Assembly: GCF_042643355.1 (NCBI RefSeq)
Contig: NZ_JBHRSS010000007.1
Span: forward strand, 142,198-206,197
Source of the DNA: Salinisphaera aquimarina
GTDB lineage: Bacteria; Pseudomonadota; Gammaproteobacteria; Nevskiales; Salinisphaeraceae
Length of the DNA: 64,000 nucleotides
Reading direction: 5' to 3'
A program made the position numbers and the translations under genes. Within the stretch, counting starts at the first letter, position 1. The number at the start of each line of letters is the position of its first letter. Below, in pieces: positions 38,039 to 46,646 of this stretch. The notes under the pieces were generated by a model, which was given only the letters and a program-made list of their open reading frames with translations, ran no database searches and was not told the origin of the DNA.

Positions 38039-38060
38039 GACCCGTCGAAATCGACGAGTC
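38039..38060. promoter_or_regulatory. Inverted repeat upstream of the microprotein gene
   Basis: GAC-C-CGTCGA-AA-TCGACG-A-GTC forms a 22-base inverted repeat with a single mismatch pair. It lies just upstream of the ribosome site and could be an operator or a leader hairpin. Confidence 0.4.
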
Positions 38061-38367
38061 ACGATTAACTCTAACAGGTTTTTCGCATTCTCCCGTGCGT
38101 CCGTGCGCATTTGTCGGCACCACCCGCCATGACATTCAGGCGGCCGGAATTGGCATTGGATACGCTCATTTCAACATCCGGGTCTCGACATGCAGGCGAA
38201 AATACTCGTGATTGAAGATATGGCTTCGCTGCCCGGCGAAGGAACCGGACAACGGTCGCGCGCCGCCTGCGCGTGCACTGTCGGAAATCATCTCGAGCTT
38301 GTTCGAGAAAACTCGGACCGGCACCGTGCCATAGGCAGGAATAGACGCCCTGGCCGAGTGGTTGACG

Positions 38368-39306
38368 TCAGCCGGGTAAACGCAACATGCGACGCCAGAT
38401 CGCGGGCCGCCAGGGTCTGCCGTCGATCGCGGACAGACCCAGTGCGATCAGCGCCATACCCGCGAAATCAACGGGCCTGAGATCTTCGTGCAGGAACACG
38501 GCCCCCAGCAGAATGGCGGATACCGGCACCAACAGGGTCACGAGCAGCAGATTGGTGGCACCCGCCGCTTCCAGTATCCTGAAATAGAGCACGTAGGCGA
38601 CCGACGTCGACAACACGGCCAGCGCCACCACGGATGCCCAGGTGGCCGCCGACGGCCCGGCGAGGTCGGGCAGTCCGTCCACGGACAGGGTGATCGGCAA
38701 TAGCAGGAGAGCTGACACCGACACCTGACCGGTGGCCACGAATACGGGATCTATGGCCATAGCCTTGAAGCGGCGTCCGTAGACACCACCGCAGGCGTAA
38801 CAGAACGCCGCGACCAGCACCGCAAACGGGGCCCACGAGTTCGCGGCCGCACCGGTGTCCGGCACGCCGATCATCACCACCACGCCCAGGAAGCCCGTGA
38901 CCACGCCAGCCAGCTTCAGCGGCGTGGCTTTTTCGTCCGTCAGCAGCAAACCGGCAACGACCACCGTAAACAGCGGCGTCGTTGCATTGAGAATGGACGC
39001 CAGGCCCGACGCGATCTGGATCTGGGCCCAGGCAATCAACACGAACGGGATCATGTTGTTGAGCACGCTCAGGCCCGCAAAGGCGAACCAGATCCGGGCG
39101 TTGGTCGGCGGTCGCAGGCCCATGGCCAGGGCGATCGCCCAAAGTGCGATGGCCCCGATGCCGACCCGCAGATTCACGATCGTCAACGGCGGCAGATCGT
39201 GCACCGCCACGCCCACGAAGAAGAACGAGCCGCCCCAAAGCAGCGATAGCGTAATCAGCATGACCCACTCGCGGGCGCCCATGACGATATTTATTCCGGC
39301 TGGCAT
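38368..39306 (-). CDS. EamA/DMT-family transporter
   Basis: A 312-residue inner-membrane carrier with ten helices in two EamA repeats. LSLLWGGSFFFVGVAV opens repeat 1; repeat 2 starts near 160 at APFAVLVAAFCYACGGV. LGAVFLHEDLRPVDFAGMALI near the end is characteristic. It probably exports a metabolite or amino acid. The frame is open to 39390; ATG codons at 39306 and 39282 both fit, and neither has a strong ribosome site. Confidence 0.9.
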   Translation of the reverse strand: MPAGINIVMGAREWVMLITLSLLWGGSFFFVGVAVHDLPPLTIVNLRVGIGAIALWAIALAMGLRPPTNARIWFAFAGLSVLNNMIPFVLIAWAQIQIASGLASILNATTPLFTVVVAGLLLTDEKATPLKLAGVVTGFLGVVVMIGVPDTGAAANSWAPFAVLVAAFCYACGGVYGRRFKAMAIDPVFVATGQVSVSALLLLPITLSVDGLPDLAGPSAATWASVVALAVLSTSVAYVLYFRILEAAGATNLLLVTLLVPVSAILLGAVFLHEDLRPVDFAGMALIALGLSAIDGRPWRPAIWRRMLRLPG

Positions 39307-39654
39307 CTCGGCGTTTTCAAAGTCGGCGGATCGGTTGCGCCACTGTAAGCGCACGCCGTTTCGCAGGCCATCCGGTTTCTGCTTTCCCATCCAATCGAAC
39401 CTGCGATCCTGCTCTTGAAACCGGCGCCGGGGTTCACCGATTCGGGGGCAATACAGTCTTCAAGCACATATGTCCGTGAGGGGAAGGTGGATTGGGAACT
39501 GCACTTTATTTTCCCTAAAGTAGGGTGCTCAGACGCCGATAGCACTTTGAAATGCCAAGCGGTTTTGCCCCGAAACGCATGATGCTCGGCGTGTCGCGGA
39601 GCGCAAACTCACGGCCGGAACCACAGCACCAGCAGCCGGTGTCTATCAGGTTGT
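39307..39654. other. Divergent promoter region
   Basis: About 350 bases between the DMT transporter and diguanylate cyclase genes. It is AT-rich around 39490-39545 (TTTATTTTCCCTAAAG), which probably holds promoters. No gene or clear operator was found. Confidence 0.4.
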
Positions 39655-40464
39655 ATGCCTTCTCATGAAAACCAGCCGCAGGTCGTAATGCCCGCCGACC
39701 CGACGTCCAGGCCGTGCCCGCGCCGCGTGAAAGCCGGTAATCTGCGCCGTCTCGTCAGACACGTGGGGGTCTGGCGTGGCGTGGTGCTGTTCACGTTCGC
39801 CAGTACCGTGATCGCCTTCGTGATCACCGGCCTGGCGATGCAACTCGCCGGCCTCACACACCATATCGCCGGTTACGCGATCGCGCTGGCCTGCTCGGTG
39901 ACGATCATGCCCGCCATGGTCGCCAGCCTGTTGTCTCTGATTCGTCGCCTCGACGAAACGGAGGACGAGCTGTACCGACTCGCGCGCACCGACGAGCTCA
40001 CCGGTCTGCCCAATCGTCGCGCCCTGATGGAAGCCGCGGACGAGTCGCTGGCGGACGCGCAGCCGATCGCGTTGCTGTTCATCGACATCGATCATTTCAA
40101 GCGCGTGAACGACACCTACGGCCACCGAACCGGCGACGACATCCTGTGCCAGGTCACGCAAGCGCTCGCCGATCAGCTACGCGATACGGATGTGCTGTGC
40201 CGGTACGGCGGCGAAGAGTTCGCGGCGCTGCTTCGCAATACCGATGCGCAGACCGCACAGGCCCTCGCCGAACGCCTGCGCTGCCACATCCAGGACACAC
40301 CCATCCGGGCCGACGCCCGTGCCGACGTGCGCATAACGCTCAGCGTCGGCATTGCCAGCGCCCCAGACGCCCGCCATACCTGCATCTATCAACTCATCGA
40401 TCACGCGGATCGTGCGGTCTACCGCGCCAAACACGCGGGGCGTAACCGCACGTATCTGGCGTAG
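39655..40464 (+). CDS. Membrane-bound diguanylate cyclase (GGDEF)
   Basis: A 269-residue enzyme that makes cyclic di-GMP from two GTP. Two membrane helices (about 40-62 and 70-95) with a very short external loop are followed by the GGDEF domain from about 107. The active-site motif is GGEEF (185-189), and the inhibitory I-site R-x-x-D (176-179) stands five residues before it, so product inhibition is expected. FIDIDHFKRVNDTYGH is intact. With no periplasmic sensor domain, the input signal may be membrane-related. Confidence 0.93.
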   Translation: MPSHENQPQVVMPADPTSRPCPRRVKAGNLRRLVRHVGVWRGVVLFTFASTVIAFVITGLAMQLAGLTHHIAGYAIALACSVTIMPAMVASLLSLIRRLDETEDELYRLARTDELTGLPNRRALMEAADESLADAQPIALLFIDIDHFKRVNDTYGHRTGDDILCQVTQALADQLRDTDVLCRYGGEEFAALLRNTDAQTAQALAERLRCHIQDTPIRADARADVRITLSVGIASAPDARHTCIYQLIDHADRAVYRAKHAGRNRTYLA

Positions 40465-40573
40465 GCGGTAGTTGTTCGGCGGTTGCGAGCGTGCCCAGCA
40501 GGTCCTATTCGATACGACTGCAGCTCGATAACGCCGCCGGGGCCAGCCCCGATCCTCGCCGCGCCTACCCCGG

Positions 40574-41653
40574 CTAGCCGACCGCCAGCCCCGGTTCGGC
40601 GCGCGGATGAGCGGCGCGTGCACGTGATGCCGCCAGCGCACGCGCTTCACGAAAGGACACCAGCCGCCGTTCGTCTTCGTCCCAGAGCACCAGCCGCACA
40701 CAGCGCAGGCTTTGCCACAGGGTCAGGCGCCCCACCTCGCGCAGTTCCGGATGATCCCGCAGCACCTCCGGCAGGCGGTAGGAGGGAATCCGGCTGCACA
40801 GGTGATGGACGTGATGAACACCGATATTGGCAGTGAACCAGCGCAGCACGTGCGGCAGGTCATAATGCGAACTGCCATGCAGCGCGGCCTCGTGAAAACG
40901 CCAGTGCTCACCGCGATCCCAGTAGGTGTCCTCGAACTGATGCTGGACATAGAACAGCCAGACCCCGATCGCCGCGGCAAGAATCGTCGTCGACAGCTCC
41001 ACGATCAAGACCGGCCAGAAACCCAACTGCCACATCAGCGCGGCCGACACCAGCAGGATCGCCGCATTGGTGCCCATGGTGCTCAGCCAGGGCATGCGGC
41101 CCGAGCGCATCATGTCGACCGGCAGACGGTTGCGCAGCAGAAACAGATAGGCCGGCCCAAGACCGAACAGCACCAGCGGATGCCGGTACAGGCGGTAGCG
41201 AACCCGTTTGGATCGGGGCAAGGCGCGGTACTCACGCACCGTCAGCGTCTCGATATCGCCGATGGACGGGCGATCGAGATTGCCGGCGCTCGCGTGATGA
41301 ATCGCGTGGGTGCGACGCCAGAAGTCATAGGCCGTGAACGTCACCACACCCAGCACCCGCCCTACCCAGTCGTTGCTGCGCTTGGAACTGAAGAACGAGC
41401 CGTGACCACAGTCATGCTGAATCACGAACAGGCGCACCAGAAAACCGGCGGCCGGTACCGCGAGCAATAGTCCGGCCCAGTAGCCGGCGTCCAGGGCCGC
41501 CCACATCAACCCCCACAGGAGCACGAACGGGATCACCGTGATCAGGATTTCGAGCACGCCGCGCGCCCGTCTGGATTCGTGATACCCGGCGAGTACACGC
41601 ACCCAGGATCGGGGCGGGGTCGTGCTCGCGGCGCTCGGCGCGTCGTTTTCCAT
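40574..41653 (-). CDS. Membrane fatty acid desaturase
   Basis: A 359-residue di-iron integral-membrane desaturase. The three histidine boxes are HDCGH (80-84), HAIHH (116-120) and HHVHH near 296. Four to six helices surround them. It inserts a double bond into phospholipid acyl chains, probably adjusting fluidity to cold or salt. The frame opens at 41788, but the ATG at 41653 gives a normal short N-terminus. It lies alone. Confidence 0.92.
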   Translation of the reverse strand: MENDAPSAASTTPPRSWVRVLAGYHESRRARGVLEILITVIPFVLLWGLMWAALDAGYWAGLLLAVPAAGFLVRLFVIQHDCGHGSFFSSKRSNDWVGRVLGVVTFTAYDFWRRTHAIHHASAGNLDRPSIGDIETLTVREYRALPRSKRVRYRLYRHPLVLFGLGPAYLFLLRNRLPVDMMRSGRMPWLSTMGTNAAILLVSAALMWQLGFWPVLIVELSTTILAAAIGVWLFYVQHQFEDTYWDRGEHWRFHEAALHGSSHYDLPHVLRWFTANIGVHHVHHLCSRIPSYRLPEVLRDHPELREVGRLTLWQSLRCVRLVLWDEDERRLVSFREARALAASRARAAHPRAEPGLAVG

Positions 41654-42673
41654 TGGCAGAGGTCCTGACTGAGCCCGGCGCGTGGCTCGTTGTATCGAGG
41701 TCCCGCGGGACCGTTGGCCGGGCTTGTTGATTCGGGGTGTTTTCGGAGCGGCGTCGCCGACCCGATATGTCGCGTGATCCCGGGCCACCTCGAAGACAGG
41801 CGGAATTGAAGGCAGATCAAAAAGGAAGGCCGGCTATCGAGCGGCCGCGTACAACGTACGCACAGGATTGCCCATGCTTGTGACAAACCCTGTACAACAT
41901 TCGGAGCCTGCGCCAAGGGCTAAGCCCGAGCATCCGCTACGACAGCCATAAAATGCGGTTGACCGGGGATTGTAGCCTTTTTAGCGGCACCGACCATCGT
42001 TTGTCGGCGCCCTGTCGTATGCACCCCTTGCCGATGGCCTGGGTTGCCGGGCCACACGCCCACTCGGGCACCGCCAATGACGCATCGTGCGACGGGACAT
42101 CAACGCCATACGCAGCGCAGGGTATCCACGGATCAGACGGTCGACCTCGACCAATGGCGAGTGATTGCGCCCCCTGCTGATCTTCACGCCCGTCCTCATG
42201 TCCGCTCGCTCGCAACTGATTTCCCGACTGGGAGACATGTTCGGACTGATGCCACGATATCCCCCGGACCGCTAATCGGCGCGATGGCCGCGGATGCTCT
42301 GTTCGACGGCTAAAGGTCGAGTACTGGCGTCTCCGATCTCGTGTAATAAGCCAGTGTCGGCTTAATTGACAGAAACACAAGATATAGTCGCTTTCCTTGG
42401 CACGAGCATGTTTCCTGCCTCCGAATTCGATCAAACGTTGATATTACTCGTTCAATTATGCGCCGCTATATCCAGATTAAATATTATTGAATATAAAAAG
42501 AAAAATCGAATTTCAGAGCAATTTTCCGGCAACCACAATCGGTAATACCGCTTACTGCGCAATGCTTTGGCCCCAACTTTGCTATAGCAACAGCGACAGC
42601 ACTATCGCATCCGAGCCGATGCGGACTGTCGAAGAAACCAAATCGAGGCCTTTAAACGAGTGGGGACCAACTA
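41654..42673. other. Long intergenic region, AT-rich in its second half
   Basis: About 1 kb with no supportable gene. From about 42340 to 42670 the base composition drops clearly compared with the rest of the window (for example TTAAATATTATTGAATAT near 42477). It leads into the PEP-CTERM gene. This could be a long regulatory leader or imported DNA. Confidence 0.5.
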
Positions 42674-43291
42674 ATGAATATCTATTACAAGGTGAGCGCT
42701 GCGTTTGCGCTTCTGTTTTTTGCCGTAGGCGCATACGCGGTGCCCATCGAGGCGACCTATAGCGTGGACGCCAATAACGGGGACGGCCTTCTGATCGAGA
42801 CCAGTGACGCGTCACCGAATCCGTTCATCTACAACCTGATGCTCGGGGAGTCGCAGACATTCGGGCTGTTCAATATCTACACAAACGAAGGAAGCGTTAA
42901 CCTCGATGATCTGGTTGGTCGCGACATATTCGTGGACTTCGGTTTCATACAACCAGAGGCTGGAAATGCCGTTGTAACCGGCGAGACCGACGGACGGTTC
43001 AGAGCCATCGTGTTCCAGCAGGGCCGGGTACAGTGGGACGGTCCGCAGCTGTTCTCGTATGGTGGCGACGGCCTGATCGAAGTCGCTTTGCAGGACGCCA
43101 CCTTTAACACGGGCCTATTTGGCTTGGACGGTGGCGAAGCCAACGGCGCGACTATCTTTGCAACTCTTACGTTGCGGAACGAAGCCACGCTAGCCGATGT
43201 ACCGGAACCGGGCGTAATGGCGCTGTTCGCTCTGGCGTTGATCGGCATGGGCTTTGCCGCACGTCGTCAGAAAAACGCACCTCGAATCTGA
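42674..43291 (+). CDS. PEP-CTERM sorting-domain protein
   Basis: A 205-residue exported protein. The signal peptide covers about 1-22 (ends GAYA). The mature part looks beta-rich and acidic, and the C-terminus is a textbook PEP-CTERM signal: PEP at 177-179, a hydrophobic helix (MALFALALIGMGFAA) and an RRQK basic end. Such proteins are recognised by an exosortase (EpsH/XrtA) and usually accompany exopolysaccharide loci. No exosortase or polysaccharide gene is in this window. Codon use is somewhat less GC-biased than that of its neighbours. Confidence 0.9.
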   Translation: MNIYYKVSAAFALLFFAVGAYAVPIEATYSVDANNGDGLLIETSDASPNPFIYNLMLGESQTFGLFNIYTNEGSVNLDDLVGRDIFVDFGFIQPEAGNAVVTGETDGRFRAIVFQQGRVQWDGPQLFSYGGDGLIEVALQDATFNTGLFGLDGGEANGATIFATLTLRNEATLADVPEPGVMALFALALIGMGFAARRQKNAPRI

Positions 43292-43322
43292 TAGAAAACG
43301 CTCGATATCAGAATGTTCGTTT

Positions 43323-43350
43323 CGGCGGCCCGGTCAGGGCCGCCGATTTT
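43323..43350 (+). terminator. Rho-independent terminator of the PEP-CTERM gene
   Basis: A 9-bp perfect stem (CGGCGGCCC / GGGCCGCCG) with a 5-base loop is followed by ATTTT. It lies 32 bases after the stop. Confidence 0.8.
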
Positions 43351-43460
43351 CGTTGGGGCGCTGAGTCGGTTGGCTACCCGTCAACCGATAAACGCCTATT
43401 GATCGGGCCTATATCACGTGCCCCTAAGGCTTTCGGCTGCGGCAAAATCGCGCGCATCCA

Positions 43461-43778
43461 TCAGTTACCGGCGCTGGTGTCAGCGTGATCTGTCCTGGTC
43501 GATTCGAAGCGCTGCTTCTGATCGGCGTTTGCCTTGGGTTGGTAGCGATCCTTCCACTCGTCGTACGGCATCCCATAGACGTGCTCGCGAGCCTCGTCGT
43601 AGTCGATGGTCGCGCCGCGGTACTCGGCTTCCGCGCGATACCATTTGGCCAGACAGTTGCGACAGAAACCGGCCAGGTTCATCAGGTCGATGTTCTGTAC
43701 ATCCGTGCGTTGCTGCAGGTGCTTGAGAAGGCCACGAAACGCGGCGGCTTCTGCTTCGATACGAGTCTGTTCGTTCAC
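43461..43778 (-). CDS. DUF1244 protein
   Basis: A 105-residue cytosolic protein. The conserved block NLAGFCRNCLAKWYRAEAEY and MPYDEWKDRYQ define the DUF1244 family, which is widespread in proteobacteria and without known function. The C-x-x-C could bind metal. The frame opens at 44036, but the GTG at 43778 has GGAGAC upstream and begins near the family N-terminus. Confidence 0.9.
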   Translation of the reverse strand: MNEQTRIEAEAAAFRGLLKHLQQRTDVQNIDLMNLAGFCRNCLAKWYRAEAEYRGATIDYDEAREHVYGMPYDEWKDRYQPKANADQKQRFESTRTDHADTSAGN

Positions 43779-44213
43779 GATGTCTCCGTCCTCAGACGTT
43801 ACTGATAAAGACCAGGCCGTGATTCTGACAGCCAATGCAATGCGGCGTCGCTCCCGGCGACGGGCGACTCGACACGCGGGAAAGCCGGATACCCCGCAAC
43901 CGTCGGCAGTACCCGGCAGGCCGATTGCATCCGTGGCGACCCCACGCACATCCACGCACAAACGCTGATAACGCGTCGACCGCGGCCATCCACCGAGTAC
44001 CTCTGTCGCAGTCTCTGCTCGGCCGCTCGCCACCACCGGCGCCGCCGGTTACATGCGGCCTCGACCTGCGGAATACGGCGACAGCGTATTGATCCTTATC
44101 CGGTGTTTTTACACGCCACCTGAAGCACGTACAGGCCTTCCGGACTCCAATAGGCCGCCCTTGTCTACGAGGATACGGACGGCCGGCATTCAGCGGCGGC
44201 GGTTCGCGATCCG
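43779..44213. other. Intergenic stretch without a supportable gene
   Basis: About 435 bases between DUF1244 and the HxlR regulator. Only short frames without family resemblance are present. Confidence 0.45.
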
Positions 44214-44534
44214 CTACAGGCTCTTCGCCCAGCGATCCGACCATCTGCTCAAGTCCATGAGATGCTCACTCAGCTCTGCGCCCCATGGCGTATGGCCATA
44301 GCCGGCCTCTTCGTGATCCACCATATTAAGTTCGCGAAGTTCCTTGATTCGCCGATTCAGCATGGTCGGCGAGATCTCATCGCAACGACTCTGCAACGCC
44401 CGAAAGGTTAACCGGCCGTGCCGAAGCTCCCACAGAATACGTAGCGTCCATCGTCGTCCGAGCAGATCGAACAACACCATTATCGGCCGACCACTGTCGG
44501 AGCCTTTTACTGCCTCTCCCGGTTTCTTCATCAT
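44214..44534 (-). CDS. HxlR-family transcriptional regulator
   Basis: A 106-residue winged-helix regulator. LGRRWTLRILWELRHGRLTF (about 25-44) is the HxlR signature, followed by the recognition helix in SPTMLNRRIKELRE and the wing GYGHTPWG. Members often sense electrophiles or redox changes. It is divergent from an AhpD-like gene, and the shared 71-base spacer has two near-identical palindromes. Confidence 0.92.
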   Translation of the reverse strand: MMKKPGEAVKGSDSGRPIMVLFDLLGRRWTLRILWELRHGRLTFRALQSRCDEISPTMLNRRIKELRELNMVDHEEAGYGHTPWGAELSEHLMDLSRWSDRWAKSL

Positions 44535-44545
44535 GCTCTCTTGAC

Positions 44546-44562
44546 GCTACATTAAATGTAGC
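44546..44562. promoter_or_regulatory. HxlR operator, site 1
   Basis: GCTACATTAAATGTAGC has perfect 8-base arms around a single central A. It lies 12 bases upstream of the hxlR start, so it should autoregulate it. Confidence 0.75.
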
Positions 44563-44571
44563 ATTAGCATC

Positions 44572-44594
44572 AGTGCTACTGTTAATGTAGCACT
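44572..44594. promoter_or_regulatory. HxlR operator, site 2
   Basis: AGTGCTAC and GTAGCACT are perfect 8-base arms around TGTTAAT. The reverse complement of the inner 17 bases matches site 1 at 15 of 17 positions. The centres are 29 bases apart, close to three helical turns. It lies just upstream of the AhpD-like gene. Confidence 0.75.
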
Positions 44595-44605
44595 TGGTGG
44601 CCCTC

Positions 44606-45157
44606 ATGAAACACGTCCTCGAACCGGTCGAAACACCCTTTTCACCTCGGGTCGCAGCAGCGCTGGATCGCTATCCTCGCCATGAGGGTTATATCCTTCA
44701 ACTGTTTCGGGTATTTGCGAATAGCCTGCGTTTTCTCGAGAAGGGCTCGGTAAACCTTCTGGACAAGGGCAGTCCCCTGACGCTCAGGCAACGTGAGATC
44801 GTGATACTGCGAGTCTGTGCAAACAACGACTGCGAATACGAATGGGGCGTCCATGTAAGCGTATTCGCCAGGTCGGCCGGGCTGACGCAAGCGCACATAG
44901 CGGCCACCAGGGCCGGCGACCATGAGTCGATATGCTGGTCTGCCGATGAAGCTCTGCTCGTGAAGGCGGTCGACGAGCTATGCGCCGATGCCACGGTACG
45001 CGCGCCGACATACGCACGATTTCAAGAAACATGGACCACCGAACAACAGCTGGAGATTCTCGCGCTTTGTGGCAACTACCACACGATCAGCTTCGTGGCG
45101 AACACGTCGAGATTGCAGAACGAGTCCTTCGCCGCGCGATTTCCGCGGCAGCGGTAA
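44606..45157 (+). CDS. Carboxymuconolactone decarboxylase/AhpD-like protein
   Basis: A 183-residue helical protein of the CMD family. The conserved block LTLRQREIVILRV and CEYEWGVHVSVFARSAGL, with the E-x-x-W/H pattern, is typical. Related enzymes act as gamma-carboxymuconolactone decarboxylases or as peroxidase partners, but it lacks the AhpD C-x-x-C. It is controlled by the divergent HxlR gene through twin palindromes. Alternative TTG (44594) and GTG (44597) starts exist. Confidence 0.85.
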   Translation: MKHVLEPVETPFSPRVAAALDRYPRHEGYILQLFRVFANSLRFLEKGSVNLLDKGSPLTLRQREIVILRVCANNDCEYEWGVHVSVFARSAGLTQAHIAATRAGDHESICWSADEALLVKAVDELCADATVRAPTYARFQETWTTEQQLEILALCGNYHTISFVANTSRLQNESFAARFPRQR

Positions 45158-45428
45158 GCGTCATCGTGATCGACGCGCACCGAACACCCGAGCGCGCGGT
45201 TGGCAGCGTTCGCGCAACGGTCGCCTGTCTGCCGGCACGGGGCCAACAATCCAGGAAAGCGATTCAACTCGAGCGATAAAGGGTCGTGTATCCATCTCCA
45301 CTGCCGTCCCTACACACGTTTGGCAATACGTGGGGATCGAATAGACCGCCCTTTATTTGCCTGCCGGGTACCGCCGTATTCCGACGGCATGCGAGACTCG
45401 CGCAAAGCTCGTTACAGATATAACGCCC

Positions 45429-46460
45429 ATGCTGACCTTCCATTCGGAACGCACCAAGAAACGCGACGCCATGACCGAACTCGACGGCGGCCGGCTCGTG
45501 CGACCCTTCGAATGCCCGGAGCGAGTCGACATCATCATCGACCGCGTGCGCGCAACCGACCTCGGCGAGATTCGCGCGCCGGAGGAATACGGCCTCGACC
45601 CTGTGTTGGCGATACACGACGCAGGCTATGTGCATTTTCTCGAGCGCGCGTGGGATGACTGGAGCGCCGCCGGCATGGAAGGCGAAGCCATTCCCACCAT
45701 CTGGCCGACACGGCGCATGCGCGGCGACGTGATTCCCGACACCATCGCGGGCGAAATCGGCTACTACGCGCTGGCCGCCGAAACCTCGCTGTGCGCCGGC
45801 ACGTTCGAGGCGGCGCAGGCGAGCACCGACATCGCTCTCTCGGCGCTGGATCACGTCATGGCAACCGGCAATCCGGCCTTCGGGCTCTGCCGCCCGCCGG
45901 GCCATCATGCCGCGGTCGATCAGTACGGCGGCTACTGCTTCTTCAACAATGCGGCGATCGCCGCCCAGCGGGCGCTGGATCGCGGTGCCGCGAAAGTCGC
46001 CGTGCTGGATATCGACTTCCACCACGGCAACGGCACCCAGGATATCTTCTACGATCGCGACGACGTGCTGTTCGTCTCCCTGCACGGCGACCCACGACAG
46101 GAATTCCCGTTCTTTCTGGGCCACGCCGACGAGACCGGCACCGGCGCCGGCCGGGGGTTCAACGTCAACTATCCCCTACCCAGCGGGACCGGCTACGCCG
46201 ACTGGAGCGAAACCCTCGACGAGGCCATCGCCCGGGTGCATCGCTACCAGCCTGACCTGCTGATCGTCTCGGTCGGCGTCGACACCTTCGAGCACGACCC
46301 GATCAGTTCGTTTCGGCTGATCAGCGAAGACTTCACCGATATCGGGCGCCGTCTTCGTCGGGCCGGCATGCCCACGCTGTTCCTCATGGAAGGTGGGTAT
46401 GCCATCGCCGAGATCGGCATCAACACCGTCAACCTGTTGTCTGGATTCGACAGCGCATGA
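45429..46460 (+). CDS. Histone-deacetylase-family amidohydrolase
   Basis: A 343-residue zinc deacetylase of the class II HDAC/acetylpolyamine amidohydrolase family. The catalytic histidine pair is in RPPGHHA near 160, zinc ligands lie in DIDFHHGNGT near 196 and in GVDTFEHDP near 282, and EGGYA closes the active site. Bacterial members remove acetyl groups from polyamines or small molecules. The frame opens at 45357, but the ATG at 45429 starts the conserved MLTFHSE. Confidence 0.93.
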   Translation: MLTFHSERTKKRDAMTELDGGRLVRPFECPERVDIIIDRVRATDLGEIRAPEEYGLDPVLAIHDAGYVHFLERAWDDWSAAGMEGEAIPTIWPTRRMRGDVIPDTIAGEIGYYALAAETSLCAGTFEAAQASTDIALSALDHVMATGNPAFGLCRPPGHHAAVDQYGGYCFFNNAAIAAQRALDRGAAKVAVLDIDFHHGNGTQDIFYDRDDVLFVSLHGDPRQEFPFFLGHADETGTGAGRGFNVNYPLPSGTGYADWSETLDEAIARVHRYQPDLLIVSVGVDTFEHDPISSFRLISEDFTDIGRRLRRAGMPTLFLMEGGYAIAEIGINTVNLLSGFDSA

Positions 46461-46646
46461 GAAGTTGCCCCCATCGCGCCAGGCGATAACCGCGTTTATC
46501 GCCGCCTTGTTCGCAGGCGCGTGGCGCCGTTATTTAGCACTGTGGCATCGGTGCTCGTTTAACCAGCATTCGATCGCGCGGTCCGCGGCAGCCGCGAAGA
46601 GGCCCGGCGCGCGGACACAGCGCGCGCCCGAACCGATCCGGCGCGA

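Noticed and set aside
41937..42434. 165-codon minus-strand frame in the long gap
   Set aside because: No ribosome site, no family, and codon third positions are not GC-biased as in real genes here.
44148..45352. Shared phrase AATAG-N-CCGCCCTT on both sides of the HxlR/AhpD-like pair, considered as an attachment repeat
   Set aside because: Only about 14 bases with a mismatch; no integrase and no composition change, so chance is likely.
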